Shown here: in pieces, positions 12,080 to 21,836 of the stretch
How positions within the stretch are numbered: position 1 is the first letter of the stretch
How the letters are laid out: each line of letters starts with the position of its first letter
Assembly (NCBI RefSeq): GCF_030407815.1
Contig: NZ_JASDCS010000008.1
Location: 124,001-188,000 of the forward strand
Source of the DNA: Psychrobacter sp. APC 3281
GTDB lineage: Bacteria; Pseudomonadota; Gammaproteobacteria; Pseudomonadales; Moraxellaceae
DNA length: 64,000 nucleotides
Reading direction: 5' to 3'
Notes under the pieces: model-generated
The model's input: only the letters and a program-made list of their open reading frames with translations
Databases searched by the model: none
What the model was told of the DNA's origin: nothing
Made by a program: the position numbers and the translations under genes

Positions 12080-12469
12080 ATGTCATCTGATTACCACCCA
12101 AACCCTGCCATCAACCAAACCAATGTCTTAGGCACCGCACTTGCCAGCTGTTGTTTCGATCCAATTACTGGCTATTATCGCAATGGTTTTTGTCATACTG
12201 GCAACCATGATGTTGGTCAACATACCGTCTGCGCCAAGATGACCAGCGAGTTTTTGAACTTCTCTGCCAGTCGCGGTAATGACCTGATTACCCCACTACC
12301 TGAATACAACTTTCCTGGTCTCAAACCTGGTGACTACTGGTGCATCTGTGCGCTACGTTGGGTTGAAGCATTGGACTTTGATATTGCACCTCAGATAAAG
12401 CTAGAAGCGTGTCACGAAAGCCTATTGGCATTGGTAGATATCGATACGCTAAAAAGCTATGCCCTATAG
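12080..12469 (+). CDS. DUF2237 family protein
   Basis: The 129-residue protein belongs by its sequence pattern to the DUF2237 family, small soluble bacterial proteins of unknown function. Typical phrases are NVLGTALASCCFDPITGYYRNG, the central TVCAKMTSEFL, FPGLKPGDYWCICALRW and the C-terminal LEACHESLL. There are several Cys and His residues (CC at about 24-25, one in TVCAK, two in WCICA, and CH near residue 114) that could bind metal, which is inference. No signal peptide or membrane segment is present. A GGAAG lies five bases before the ATG at 12080. corA follows about 100 bases later and may be cotranscribed. Confidence 0.8.
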   Translation: MSSDYHPNPAINQTNVLGTALASCCFDPITGYYRNGFCHTGNHDVGQHTVCAKMTSEFLNFSASRGNDLITPLPEYNFPGLKPGDYWCICALRWVEALDFDIAPQIKLEACHESLLALVDIDTLKSYAL

Positions 12470-12571
12470 AAATCTATGCCCTATAGATAGTATTGGCACA
12501 CGATAAAACCGTAGCAGCGTTCACAGTATATTTGGATTATTGAAGTTTTTTATTATATGACAGGAAAGTAT

Positions 12572-13786
12572 ATGGAAAATGATAATAATCAATTGATTAA
12601 AAAAACGGCTCATATTGCCCCTGATTCCAATATGAATCATATCTATGCCAATATGAGCGACAAGCACCTCTATTTGGACGATGATGATAGCTATATCTAT
12701 GGTGATGTGGACGCCACTACTGAAGATACTATTGAGACCATGACGGTCTACGATCCTGACTCTGAACGCTATGAAGATATTGATTCATCAAGTGCAGGCG
12801 AAGTGGTCAATTGCTACGCTTATTCACGTAAAACAGGTGAGAATCTTAATAGAGTGGCGCTCAACGATGTGAGTCGTACGCTAGGGAACAACGGTCAATT
12901 TATTTGGCTTGGGCTATATGATCCAAGCTTAGAAACCATGGTCAAAGTAAAGGAAGCCTTTGACCTGCATGAGCTAGCGATTGAAGACGCCTTTGCTGAT
13001 CATCAACGTGCCAAGGTCGAAAACTATGATAATGATATGGTCTTTGTGGTGCTACGTACGGCCAAGCTAGAAGACAATGTCATTCGTTATGGTACTACTG
13101 CGATATTTATGGGTAAAAACTACCTCATTACGATTCGCAATGGTCCGTCAAACTCTTATGCGCCAGTACGTGAGCATTGTCATCGTCGCCCCGAAAAGCT
13201 GCGTATGGGTCCTATATTTGTACTGCATGCTATCCTCGATTTTATCGTTGATAACTATATGCCGATTACCGATCGATTAGGCCGTTACTTACGCGAGCAA
13301 GAGCGCTACGTATTTACCTCTGAGTTTGATAAGGGCACCCTAAAAAACCTCTACGAGCTCAAGTCACAACTGGTACATATGCGTGCCATTATATTACCTG
13401 TGCAAGACATCTGCAGCTTTTTTATCAATCATAAAAAGAGTGAGATTGTCTCTGGGTTTTCTCAAGCCGCTAAGCCGTATTTTCGCGATGTTAACGATCA
13501 CCTATTGCACTCCCTAGATGCTATTAATGGTCTCAATGAAATGCTGAGCGTGGTGATGAATACCTATATGGCGATGGTCAATATGGGTCAGAATGAAGTC
13601 GTGCGTAAGCTCGCTGCATGGGCAGGTATTTTAGCAGTGCCGACAGCTATCGCTGGTATCTATGGCATGAACTTTGACTTTATGCCTGAGCTGCATTGGA
13701 AGTATTCTTACCTTGTTATTATGGCCATTATTATCGCCTTATGTAGCTATCTGTACTATAACTTCAAAAGATTGAAATGGTTGTAA
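12572..13786 (+). CDS. corA: CorA-type magnesium/cobalt transporter
   Basis: CorA proteins form pentameric inner-membrane channels for Mg2+ (and Co2+, Ni2+). The protein ends with two membrane helices; the first finishes with the signature YGMNF, and the short loop is followed by a second helix and a basic tail. The cytoplasmic domain with the long stalk helix fills about residues 75-340. The ATG at 12572 has AGGAAA about six bases before it and is preferred to the ATG at 12557. At 404 residues it is longer than the usual 315-330, because the first 80 residues form an acidic, Asp/Tyr-rich extension that looks disordered. The gene ends just before a bidirectional terminator. Confidence 0.92.
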   Translation: MENDNNQLIKKTAHIAPDSNMNHIYANMSDKHLYLDDDDSYIYGDVDATTEDTIETMTVYDPDSERYEDIDSSSAGEVVNCYAYSRKTGENLNRVALNDVSRTLGNNGQFIWLGLYDPSLETMVKVKEAFDLHELAIEDAFADHQRAKVENYDNDMVFVVLRTAKLEDNVIRYGTTAIFMGKNYLITIRNGPSNSYAPVREHCHRRPEKLRMGPIFVLHAILDFIVDNYMPITDRLGRYLREQERYVFTSEFDKGTLKNLYELKSQLVHMRAIILPVQDICSFFINHKKSEIVSGFSQAAKPYFRDVNDHLLHSLDAINGLNEMLSVVMNTYMAMVNMGQNEVVRKLAAWAGILAVPTAIAGIYGMNFDFMPELHWKYSYLVIMAIIIALCSYLYYNFKRLKWL

Positions 13787-13803
13787 TACCAAATGCCATC
13801 CGT

Positions 13804-13838
13804 AAAAAAAGAGCAACCACTGGTCGCTCTTTTTTTAT
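13804..13838. terminator. Bidirectional terminator between corA and the psiE-like gene
   Basis: A stem of about nine pairs (GAGCAACCA with TGGTCGCTC, one weak pair) is flanked by an A-run before and a T-run after. It can therefore end transcription of corA on the plus strand and of the psiE-like gene on the minus strand. Confidence 0.85.
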
Positions 13839-13866
13839 GTTGCTATCTTTTTGTATTGCTATCTAA

Positions 13867-14385
13867 TTATTCACGGCGATGCTTGGTATGGCTATCAGGC
13901 GCTTGAGCATTATCAGGCAACAGTGCTTTAACCGTTAGGTTTGCATGCTGTTTATCGAGATTATCCTCTGGCCGACCAAAAGTTTTTGCTGTCCAAGTTA
14001 ATACTACGATAGAGCCACTTAATAGCATGATGGCCACAGAAATTGTCGCTAGCAGCCATAAATGGAAATAGTCTGAAACTGCCTGTACATCAACCACCAA
14101 ATGTCGTGATAAGGCCGTTATGGCAATAAATATCAAAAACTGTACTGGCAGACGGTGGGTTTTAAAGTAGATACCTATCATGGCCAGTAGCTCAAGATAA
14201 ATAAATAACATCAATATGTCTTTTAGATCTGCTGAGCCTTTTTGAATAATACCAATGAACTCTTTTCCTGCGGTCCAAACGACAACCACACTGATTAGAA
14301 ATAAAATAACGTAATGACAGACATCGACAAACTCTCTACCAATACCTTGTAGTCGTTCATGAACACCTACGTTTTTTTTAGCCAT
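13867..14385 (-). CDS. psiE: PsiE family phosphate-starvation-inducible membrane protein
   Basis: The 172-residue protein has four predicted membrane helices (about residues 24-44, 58-74, 84-100 and 111-132) and the family-like stretch LMLFIYLELLAMIGIYFKTHRLPVQFLIFIAITALSRH is spread across the second and third. PsiE proteins are small inner-membrane proteins named after a phosphate-starvation gene of E. coli; their biochemical role is not known. The hydrophilic C-terminal tail of about 35 residues ends in a basic stretch. folD lies 100 bases downstream on the same strand, so the two may share a transcript. No Pho box was recognised. Confidence 0.8.
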   Translation of the reverse strand: MAKKNVGVHERLQGIGREFVDVCHYVILFLISVVVVWTAGKEFIGIIQKGSADLKDILMLFIYLELLAMIGIYFKTHRLPVQFLIFIAITALSRHLVVDVQAVSDYFHLWLLATISVAIMLLSGSIVVLTWTAKTFGRPEDNLDKQHANLTVKALLPDNAQAPDSHTKHRRE

Positions 14386-14484
14386 GTTTAGGTCCTATCA
14401 ACTGAAATGTGGTTGATTTAGCCTGAGTCTATGTTATCTCAGGCCCCTTATATATCGGCAATCAGTATTCGTATGACTATTTTT

Positions 14485-15363
14485 TTAGCCGTTATTCAAA
14501 CCCGCTGATTTTTCAGCAGCATCGACCGTTTGGCGAATAAGCGTGTTGATAGTCATCGGGCCAACGCCGCCTGGTACTGGCGTATAAGCGCTGGCAATGT
14601 TTTCCATGCCTGTCATTTCGATATCACCAACACCGCCATCATCTGTCGGATGAAAGCCTGCATCAATGACAACCGCTCCTGTTTTGATCCACTCCGCTTT
14701 AATCAGCTCAGGTACGCCTACTGCACCAACCACGATATCTGCACGCTTAATATGCGCTGCCAAATCTTGAGTTCTTGAATGGCAGATCGTCACCGTACAG
14801 TTAGCATTCAATAGCATCATCGCCATTGGCTTACCTAGTATAGCACTACGCCCTACGACCACTGCTTCTTTACCTGATAGCTCGATATTATGATGCTCTA
14901 ACAAATGCATGATGCCCTGCGGTGTACATGATCCATAAGCTGACTGCTGCATGGCCATACGACCAAAACCAAGACAAGTCACACCATCGACGTCTTTTGC
15001 TAAATCAATCTGCTCAAAACAAGCACGCTCATCGATATGCTCAGGAACCGGATGCTGTAGCAAAATGCCGTGTACATCTGGATTGCTATTTAACTCATCT
15101 ATCTTTGCCATGAGCTGCTCAGTGGTCGTGACACTCGGCATCTCAACGCGTATAGAGTCCATGCCAACACGCTTACAGGCGTTGCCTTTCATACGAACAT
15201 AAGTAGCAGAGGCTGGATCGTCACCAACCAATATCGTCGCTAAGCTTGGGGTGCGGCCAGTCTTTTCCTTAATCGTATCTACGCGCGTGCGCAGATCCTG
15301 TTCTATTTGTTTGGCAAGTGCTTTGCCGTCCAAAACGGTGGCGGATTCTTGGGCAGTAGACAT
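14485..15363 (-). CDS. folD: Bifunctional methylenetetrahydrofolate dehydrogenase / methenyltetrahydrofolate cyclohydrolase
   Basis: FolD oxidises 5,10-methylene-THF with NADP and hydrolyses the methenyl product to 10-formyl-THF in one-carbon metabolism. The protein has [27 protein letters not shown] with the catalytic Lys, [11 protein letters not shown], the [12 protein letters not shown] region, the Rossmann motif [17 protein letters not shown] and the C-terminal [11 protein letters not shown]. The open frame extends upstream to 15414, but the ATG at 15363 has GGAG at the right distance and gives the standard length of 292 residues, so it is chosen. Confidence 0.97.
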   Translation of the reverse strand: MSTAQESATVLDGKALAKQIEQDLRTRVDTIKEKTGRTPSLATILVGDDPASATYVRMKGNACKRVGMDSIRVEMPSVTTTEQLMAKIDELNSNPDVHGILLQHPVPEHIDERACFEQIDLAKDVDGVTCLGFGRMAMQQSAYGSCTPQGIMHLLEHHNIELSGKEAVVVGRSAILGKPMAMMLLNANCTVTICHSRTQDLAAHIKRADIVVGAVGVPELIKAEWIKTGAVVIDAGFHPTDDGGVGDIEMTGMENIASAYTPVPGGVGPMTINTLIRQTVDAAEKSAGLNNG

Positions 15364-15641
15364 AGTAACTCCAATAGAGGGTACGATATAAAAAAATAAA
15401 GACAGCGCGCGCAAATACTTTGCATGCCTGTCCTTTGCTTCGTCAATCTTTGACTAAGAGTAATATTGTACCTGTGTACGCTACAAAATCCTAGCGTAAG
15501 ATAAAGCCTACTCACTGATAAATTTTTATAATAAGTGAATTAAACAGTATTACGTATGTATAGGCAAATGTATCTTATGCTTTTATTAAGAATAGCGTCA
15601 ACTTCAAAGTAAATTTCTAAAAATAATCATTCATTGCCGTT

Positions 15642-16841
15642 TTATTCGACCATCGAACCAAACACATTATCGATCGCCTGTATTGTCAGTTCAATTTCAG
15701 CCGCCGTAAGCGTAGGATGCACTAGAAACATGAGACTACTCTCTCCAAGCTGATTTGCTATTGGCAATCTAACACTTGGACGCAACCCTGTATTATCAAA
15801 GGCCTTCTCCAAATAGACTTCTGACGCCGATCCAGAGAAGCAAGGCACACCTTGATTGTTAATTGCTTCAATAATGCGGTCACGTGTCCAGCCATCAGGC
15901 AGATTATCGGACTGTACATAGACATATAATTTGTAGTAAGCATGGTTCGTATTGGAGAACTGCGCTAAATGCTCTAGTCTTGGCACACAAAGGTAGCCTT
16001 TGGACTCCCATTTGCTACAGGCCTCTAGTATGGCTTGCGCATTAGTAGTCCGTTTTGCTGTCCACTCACTCATTTTTTCCAGTTGAATACGCCCCAGAAC
16101 GCCTTGCATCTCAGTCATACGCCAATTGGTGCCAAAGCTTTCATGTAGCCAATTGTAGCCAGATGATTGCTCCGTTTCATAGACTGCCGCATAGCTCTTA
16201 CCATGATCCTTATACGCCCACATTTTTCGCCATAGCAGCTCGCTATCAGTGGTGACCATACCGCCCTCACCTCCTGTGGTCATAATCTTATCTTGGCAAA
16301 AACTCCATGCCCCAACATGACCAATACTGCCAACACTTCGCCCTTTATATCGTGCGCCATGAGCTTGTGCGCAATCTTCAATAACATATAGATCATGCTC
16401 ATCTGCCAGTGCCATAATGCTGTCCATATCGCATGGCCAGCCAGCCAGATGTACGCATACAATACCTTTTGTTTTATCACTCAATACAGCTGTGATGGTC
16501 TCAGCAGTGATATTGCCAGTTGCTTCATCGACATCTGCAAAAATAGGCGTCGCACCTGCATTGACGATTGATGAGATACTAGCGATAAAGGTACGCGGTG
16601 TGACAATGACCTCATCACCGGCACCTATATCGAGTGCTTGTAACGCGACATCCAAAGCCAAAGTGCCATTACCCAACGCTATTGCGTATTTACTACCTGT
16701 CCAGTCAGCAAACTCTCGCTCAAACTGACGACATTCTTCGCCTGTCCAATAATTGACTTTATTAGATAGTAGCACTCGACTGACAGCGTCGGCTTCATGT
16801 TGCGTAAATTTTGGCCAAGGTGAAAAAGGGGTATTTAGCAT
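15642..16841 (-). CDS. pglE: PglE-like DegT/DnrJ/EryC1/StrS aminotransferase
   Basis: This 399-residue PLP-dependent aminotransferase belongs to the DegT/DnrJ/EryC1/StrS sugar aminotransferases. The PLP lysine lies in WSFCQDKIMTTGGEGG, and the earlier VIVTPRTFIASISSIVNAGATPIFADVD is typical. With the PglF-like dehydratase at 27635-29671 it would convert the 4-keto-6-deoxy intermediate of UDP-GlcNAc to the 4-amino sugar, the route to bacillosamine-type sugars; this is inferred from the pair. It is the last gene of the polysaccharide locus in the direction of transcription. The next gene upstream, the PglC-like transferase, is separated by 144 bases without a gene. No PglD-type acetyltransferase is nearby. 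Confidence 0.88.
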   Translation of the reverse strand: MLNTPFSPWPKFTQHEADAVSRVLLSNKVNYWTGEECRQFEREFADWTGSKYAIALGNGTLALDVALQALDIGAGDEVIVTPRTFIASISSIVNAGATPIFADVDEATGNITAETITAVLSDKTKGIVCVHLAGWPCDMDSIMALADEHDLYVIEDCAQAHGARYKGRSVGSIGHVGAWSFCQDKIMTTGGEGGMVTTDSELLWRKMWAYKDHGKSYAAVYETEQSSGYNWLHESFGTNWRMTEMQGVLGRIQLEKMSEWTAKRTTNAQAILEACSKWESKGYLCVPRLEHLAQFSNTNHAYYKLYVYVQSDNLPDGWTRDRIIEAINNQGVPCFSGSASEVYLEKAFDNTGLRPSVRLPIANQLGESSLMFLVHPTLTAAEIELTIQAIDNVFGSMVE

Positions 16842-16985
16842 ATGTTCCTCTATGGTACTTATGTCTAATGTTGTGTCACGCTCTACGATAAACTGCTCAC
16901 TATGTTATTAACCTTCCTATCTATCATGATTTGCTTGATACGCAGCTTTTTCAATTAGCTGTATTGCTATTAGCAAAGAGTACTT

Positions 16986-17597
16986 TTAAAGCATTTCTTC
17001 ATTAATACTATTGCCCATGAATTTACTCATAGTCGCTTCACCCTCAGCACTGATACCATCTTTGATAATAACTTTTTTCACTGTTTTAAATAAAATCTTG
17101 ATATCCAACCACAGCGACTGATTGTCCACATACCATGTATCCAGTGCGAACCTCTCATCCCACCCAATAGCGTTGCGACCATTGACTTGAGCATAACCTG
17201 TAATACCTGGGCGGACATTGTGTCGGCGCGCTTGTTCATCATTATATAAGGGCAGATATTCCATCAATAATGGTCGCGGGCCCACTAAACTCATATCACC
17301 TTTTATGACATTCCAAAGCTCAGGCAACTCATCAAGGCTGGTGTTACGCAGCGCTTTACCAAACGATGTCAGGCGCGCGCCATCTTCTAAAGGTTTGCCA
17401 TCTGCGTCTATATCATCCTTCATGGAACGAAATTTTATCATCTCAAATGGCTTGCCATACAGACCTGGACGAATCTGACGAAATAGAACAGGCGCGCCAA
17501 GATTTTTACTCACCTTGTATGCAGTTGCAGCATAGACAGGAGACAGCACTACTAACGCTGTCGTTGCACCTACAATGTCAAATAGTCGTTTTATCAT
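16986..17597 (-). CDS. pglC: PglC-like initiating sugar-phosphate transferase
   Basis: The 203-residue protein is a small monotopic phosphoglycosyl transferase of the PglC/WcaJ-core type, which places the first sugar phosphate on undecaprenyl phosphate. It has an N-terminal membrane hairpin (about residues 10-28), KFRSM, the catalytic-region LRNTSLDELPELWNVIKGDMSLVGPRPLL and RPGITGYAQVNGRN. It lacks the N-terminal membrane bundle of WbaP-type enzymes. The probable substrate is a UDP-linked amino or acetamido trideoxy sugar made by the PglF/PglE pair; this is inference. It is three bases downstream of a glycosyltransferase, so they are translationally close. Confidence 0.92.
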   Translation of the reverse strand: MIKRLFDIVGATTALVVLSPVYAATAYKVSKNLGAPVLFRQIRPGLYGKPFEMIKFRSMKDDIDADGKPLEDGARLTSFGKALRNTSLDELPELWNVIKGDMSLVGPRPLLMEYLPLYNDEQARRHNVRPGITGYAQVNGRNAIGWDERFALDTWYVDNQSLWLDIKILFKTVKKVIIKDGISAEGEATMSKFMGNSINEEML

Positions 17598-17600
17598 CTA

Positions 17601-18743
17601 TTAGGCCTTATTTGTATGGTGTAGATAAAAATCCAAATAACTCTGCCATAGTTCTTTTTGTTCGAAGTTCTGAATCACCCAAGCTCTCGCTTTAGGGTAC
17701 TTATTCTTAAAGTTGGTATCAGTGATTGCTTGCTTGATGGCTTTTGTCACGGACACAGTGTCTTTCAACTGGAACTTTTGACCGCTGATGTTTTGTTTTA
17801 CACTATCTTTTACACCAACCACATCATAGGCAAACGTTGGCACACCGCAACTAGCTGCTTCGATAGCAACATTCCCAAAACCCTCTCGGTAGCTTAAAAA
17901 TAGATGCAAATCAGCACATTGAATTACCTCTTCTACTTTTGGATTGGCTGGTATATATACGCCTTTACCCTCTCTCATTATTCTATCAACGACCGACTTG
18001 CCGATGTCATCTTCGAAGTCTCCGATAAACATAAAGTGAATATTCTCTGATTTAAGGCTTTCAGATATCTCACCAATATCTTTTAGGCCTTTGTCTTCAC
18101 AAATTCTACCGACAACACAAATTACAAAAGCGTCTACAGGCACTCTATACTGTCGTCTTAATTTTTGTTTTTCCATCTGCTCTACCGGTCTGAGCACATC
18201 AATATCAATACCGTTAAATGAACCATTATCGATGACACGTGCCTTATTTTTTTTCAGGAGATTCTCTGACAAGCACACATTTACTAAAGAATCAGAAACG
18301 AATAGAACCTCATGAGAAAGACCAAAGCTAAGTTGATCAAGACCCTGAAAAGCGCGCTTCTTTAGGCCTGAAAAGTTCTCGTAGGCTCGTCCCACACTAA
18401 AGGCAACTCTTCTCTTTTGCATAGTGAGTGCGCTGGCTATGCTTCCTAACAATAAAGCCTTTGGTGTTAAGTAAACCACAATATCAAATCGTCTAGTAAA
18501 CAGGTAACGAGTCAATAGCACTAATGACTTGGCATCTTGTAGCACAGAAGGCTTGCGCTGAAAATTTAAATCAACCACTTCTCCTAGATTACGAGCTCGT
18601 AAAATATCTAGCTGCTCCCTACTACCGCCACAGATTAACGTAATCTCAAAGTTTGAAGAGTCTCTAATATATTCAAGCTGATTGCGATACAACACATTAA
18701 AAGAAACGGCGTCCGTCATAATAAAGCATATTTTTGGTTTCAT
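17601..18743 (-). CDS. Glycosyltransferase, GT4 family (PglA-like)
   Basis: The 380-residue protein has a two-Rossmann GT-B layout. The C-terminal half shows VVGRICEDKGLKDI and the donor-binding ADLHLFLSYREGFGNVAIEAASCGVP, whose E-x7-E spacing is that of retaining GT4 enzymes. The N-terminal half resembles PglA/EpsD-type acceptor domains (CGGSREQLDILRARN). It probably adds the second sugar to the undecaprenyl-linked primer, because it neighbours the PglC-like enzyme; this is inference. No signal peptide is present. The sugar used cannot be told from sequence. Confidence 0.85.
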   Translation of the reverse strand: MKPKICFIMTDAVSFNVLYRNQLEYIRDSSNFEITLICGGSREQLDILRARNLGEVVDLNFQRKPSVLQDAKSLVLLTRYLFTRRFDIVVYLTPKALLLGSIASALTMQKRRVAFSVGRAYENFSGLKKRAFQGLDQLSFGLSHEVLFVSDSLVNVCLSENLLKKNKARVIDNGSFNGIDIDVLRPVEQMEKQKLRRQYRVPVDAFVICVVGRICEDKGLKDIGEISESLKSENIHFMFIGDFEDDIGKSVVDRIMREGKGVYIPANPKVEEVIQCADLHLFLSYREGFGNVAIEAASCGVPTFAYDVVGVKDSVKQNISGQKFQLKDTVSVTKAIKQAITDTNFKNKYPKARAWVIQNFEQKELWQSYLDFYLHHTNKA

Positions 18744-18775
18744 TTAAGCACCTCAGTATTACTTCATTGATAAAT

Positions 18776-19639
18776 TTATTCAGCAACCAAACCATTAACA
18801 ACCGCTTGATGGTTTTCTTGGAGATCCTCAGACATCGTTATCTTGTTTCTCTTATTGGCTATTTTTTGCAAGAGCCCTAGCGAGTCTAATAACCTTACCG
18901 CGCCTACTTTTGCTTCTAACTTAGCACTGTCGACGATATTGGTTTTTTTATACTCACTATATGTTGTAAGACTATCTTTGTAAGATCGAACGATTTTTGC
19001 CAATGATAGATTGCCCTCTTCTCTATAGTAATAGAGCAAGTCTGGGAGCACGGCTAAGCGCAAATCCTGTTTGGATATGGCTCTACACCACAGGTCATAA
19101 TCTTCAGACCTTGGATAATTCTCATTGTATCTATTACGCTCATACCAACTTTTTTTTGCCAAAATAGACGCATGGACGATAGGGTATGCAGTCTCTACAC
19201 TCTCAAATCCTGCATATAAATCGTCTACATGACGACAACCATACACCTTGTTTTGAGCATCAATAGATACCACGCCAGTCGACACCAAGTCGTAACTGGG
19301 ATTGTTCTCTAAAAAGTTTATTTGAACAGCCAATCTATCTGGGTGAATGAGATCGTCAGCATCCATACGGGCAATGTAATCATATTTTGATTCATCAATA
19401 AGCTGGTTCAGACGAGCAGGCAGTTTTTTGTTGGCACCATCAGATATCACTCTTATTCTGCTATCAATCTTCTCAAACTGTTTGGCTATTGCTAGCGAGT
19501 TATCTGTAGAACCATCATCTATCAAGATAAGCTCCCACAGCTCATGTGTCTGCGCCCATATCGACTTTATGGCTGTTGCCAAATAGGCTTCAGCGTTATA
19601 GATAGGAATGCCAATTGAGATATAAGCGTGACTTTTCAT
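18776..19639 (-). CDS. Glycosyltransferase, GT2 family
   Basis: This 287-residue protein is an inverting GT-A enzyme. Its start, SIGIPIYNAEAYLATAIKSI, is followed by LILIDDGSTDNSLAIA and by the metal-binding DxD region RMDADDLIHPDRL at about residues 94-106. A likely catalytic-base region lies around NYPRSEDYDLW. The end is helical and less conserved. Its first base overlaps the stop codon of the polymerase gene upstream, which suggests coupled translation. Which sugar it adds to the repeat unit is not known. Confidence 0.87.
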   Translation of the reverse strand: MKSHAYISIGIPIYNAEAYLATAIKSIWAQTHELWELILIDDGSTDNSLAIAKQFEKIDSRIRVISDGANKKLPARLNQLIDESKYDYIARMDADDLIHPDRLAVQINFLENNPSYDLVSTGVVSIDAQNKVYGCRHVDDLYAGFESVETAYPIVHASILAKKSWYERNRYNENYPRSEDYDLWCRAISKQDLRLAVLPDLLYYYREEGNLSLAKIVRSYKDSLTTYSEYKKTNIVDSAKLEAKVGAVRLLDSLGLLQKIANKRNKITMSEDLQENHQAVVNGLVAE

Positions 19640-20679
19640 CAGAACACCTCAAACATAGGATTGATAATATAAGGACTCAGGTCGCTGAACCTTGATGTTG
19701 TCAATATAAAATACGCTAGGAAGATAAACACACTGATGATATAGACATAAATGTTATTTATCTTTTTCAAAACCACTGGCAGTAACAAAACCAAAGTCCA
19801 TGTGAAATACGAAATGATTCTTTGCGGGCCTGAAGCGCTAGTACCTAACAGCGCTAGCGGTATGACAAAAACCACACCTGATGCATAAAATATCAATAGC
19901 TGTTGAAAGCTCTTGTCTTTAATTTTATATACATAGCTCGCAATAATGATGAGAAGCATAAGCACGGTGTAAAACCCAAGTGTCAAAAACCCGCCTGACT
20001 CTTCAGAGATTTTTGCATAGTCTTCATATCGATCATTAGTAGATGAAATATAAGATACAAGCAACCTACTAACGAATAACGACCCAAAAAACGTCGCAAG
20101 TATTTTATAAGCTGGCTTCACTCTCAAATTTACGATGAAATAAAATGGAATGATAAATAAAGCCGTGATATGAAAAAATGATGCAATGGCACATATTAAT
20201 AAATAAGGAAAAAGCCGTTTCTCTAGCAGATAAGGAATGGCTAAAGTAAACAAAGCCATCGCGATTCCTTGACGCAATCCATTGAATGAGAAGGTATAGA
20301 CGCCTAGCGTAATAAACAGAAATACAGAGAGCCAGTAGTTCACACTATATCTTTTGATGACTTTTAAATAACAATAGACGATAACCAAGCTGGTGATGAT
20401 CAGTAGCCAAAAATAGTTATTTGTCACATGCAGTAATGAATACTCAAATAGCTGGTAGCCGTACTCAACATCTTCATTGAATCTAAAGGACTCAGGACTC
20501 AATTTGTTATTAAAATTTCTGGTATAGTTTGCAGTATCTGTACCGACCCAATAGCTACGACTGCCTGCGAACAGCGCTAAAGTAATTAAGGGCAGCCAAA
20601 AAGACGTACGATTGAGAGATTTTTTCTCCAGTACTATCCAGAAAACAACAAGGCTAAGGACCAACAGATAAGGAAGCAT
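19639..20679 (-). CDS. EpsG-family oligosaccharide repeat-unit polymerase (Wzy role)
   Basis: The 346-residue protein is very hydrophobic, with about ten membrane helices. It carries the EpsG-type stretch RSYWVGTDTANYTRNFNNKLSPES after the first helices and GLRQGIAMALFTLAI in the middle. EpsG family members act as Wzy-type polymerases that join repeat units at the periplasmic face. Because the locus has a Wzx flippase and Wza/Wzc exporters but no other candidate, this is the probable polymerase. The gene overlaps the GT2 gene downstream by one base. Confidence 0.82.
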   Translation of the reverse strand: MLPYLLVLSLVVFWIVLEKKSLNRTSFWLPLITLALFAGSRSYWVGTDTANYTRNFNNKLSPESFRFNEDVEYGYQLFEYSLLHVTNNYFWLLIITSLVIVYCYLKVIKRYSVNYWLSVFLFITLGVYTFSFNGLRQGIAMALFTLAIPYLLEKRLFPYLLICAIASFFHITALFIIPFYFIVNLRVKPAYKILATFFGSLFVSRLLVSYISSTNDRYEDYAKISEESGGFLTLGFYTVLMLLIIIASYVYKIKDKSFQQLLIFYASGVVFVIPLALLGTSASGPQRIISYFTWTLVLLLPVVLKKINNIYVYIISVFIFLAYFILTTSRFSDLSPYIINPMFEVF

Positions 20680-20718
20680 TTAACCCTCTATAAAGTAGCT
20701 GAATATTAAGTAAAAGCC

Positions 20719-21831
20719 TTATCGCATATTCAAATACATTTGCGTTAACTTCTGCGAATTGGTCGCGGCGCTAAAGCCATGTAGATTTAGCGCCTTTATT
20801 ATTTCTGCTTCATTGAATATTGGGGGCTGAAAGCTCAGCAAACTATCCACCCAAACATTGGCTGACTGTATAGGTAAAAAACATACAAGTCCAAGTCCTA
20901 AATCCACTTCAGGTGATACTTGATCAGAAACCAATGCCATAAGTCCTACTGTCTGGCTTTCTACTAAGACCACGGGGAAACCTTCATGCAGGGATGGCAT
21001 AATCATACAGTCAGCACTGGCCATTAACTCAGTAATATCAGTACGCATACCCAAAAACTTAATATTATCCCCTAAGGCTTGCTCTTTCACTTGTCGTCTT
21101 AATTTATCTTCCAATAGACCTTGTCCAACGATATATAAGGTAAAGTCGATTTGACGTTTTTTCAGCTGCTCAGCGATTTCTAAAGAAAACTGATGATTTT
21201 TAACCTTATTGAGACGACCGACTTGGATGATTTTTAACCCTTTATCTCCAAATTTTTTAGCACCAAACTCCTGATCGATATAATGCCGTGATTGGTTAGC
21301 GACTGTCATCATCTTCTGTATATCAACAGCATTGGGCAGTAGCCACACATCTTTTGTAGTACCAAATAGGTAATTTGCAGCATGGTCACCGCAGCTGATT
21401 CTCTTAGTAGCCAATGTACGATTGGTAATTAATGCCCATTGTTCATATATTTTTTTAATAATATTGGTTTTACCATTACTGGTGCTATGAGAGTGCGAAA
21501 TGCGATGCGGCACGCCAGCACCTTTAGCAGCCAACAGGTGAAAAGCATTGTTTAATAGCATATGAGCATGAACGATTTGATAATCAGGCTGCTGTTTAAG
21601 GAATTTTTTAAGTTTGAGCATGCGCGTTAATGAATGACCAGCTAAAATCGGTATAATTCTACCGCCTAACGCTGTTATCTCAGCGTCATAGTCGCCGATC
21701 TCGTCGGTAAAAGTGACAAAATCAAACTGAATCTGGCTATGATCTATATGACGATATAAATTCATAAGCATGGTCTCTGCCCCAGCACGATCCATTTTCC
21801 CCACTATGTGCAGCACTCTTTGGATAGTCAT
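20719..21831 (-). CDS. Glycosyltransferase, GT4 family (EpsF-like)
   Basis: The 370-residue GT-B enzyme opens with RVLHIVGKMDRAGAETMLMNLYRHI, the signature start of EpsF/CapM-type GT4 enzymes. It contains IVHAHMLLNNAFHLLAAKGAGVPHRISHSHS and, in the nucleotide-sugar domain, IIQVGRLNKVKNHQFSLEIA and MPSLHEGFPVVLVESQTVG. It adds one sugar to the lipid-linked unit in the cytoplasm. It is five bases from the GT2 gene upstream (21837) and 39 bases from the polymerase gene. The donor is unknown. Confidence 0.87.
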   Translation of the reverse strand: MTIQRVLHIVGKMDRAGAETMLMNLYRHIDHSQIQFDFVTFTDEIGDYDAEITALGGRIIPILAGHSLTRMLKLKKFLKQQPDYQIVHAHMLLNNAFHLLAAKGAGVPHRISHSHSTSNGKTNIIKKIYEQWALITNRTLATKRISCGDHAANYLFGTTKDVWLLPNAVDIQKMMTVANQSRHYIDQEFGAKKFGDKGLKIIQVGRLNKVKNHQFSLEIAEQLKKRQIDFTLYIVGQGLLEDKLRRQVKEQALGDNIKFLGMRTDITELMASADCMIMPSLHEGFPVVLVESQTVGLMALVSDQVSPEVDLGLGLVCFLPIQSANVWVDSLLSFQPPIFNEAEIIKALNLHGFSAATNSQKLTQMYLNMR

Positions 21832-21836
21832 ATCAT

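Noticed and set aside
14401..14460. Seven-pair hairpin downstream of psiE start as a folD terminator or attenuator
   Set aside because: The stem is short, has no T-run in either useful direction and lies upstream of folD's stop side without clear function.
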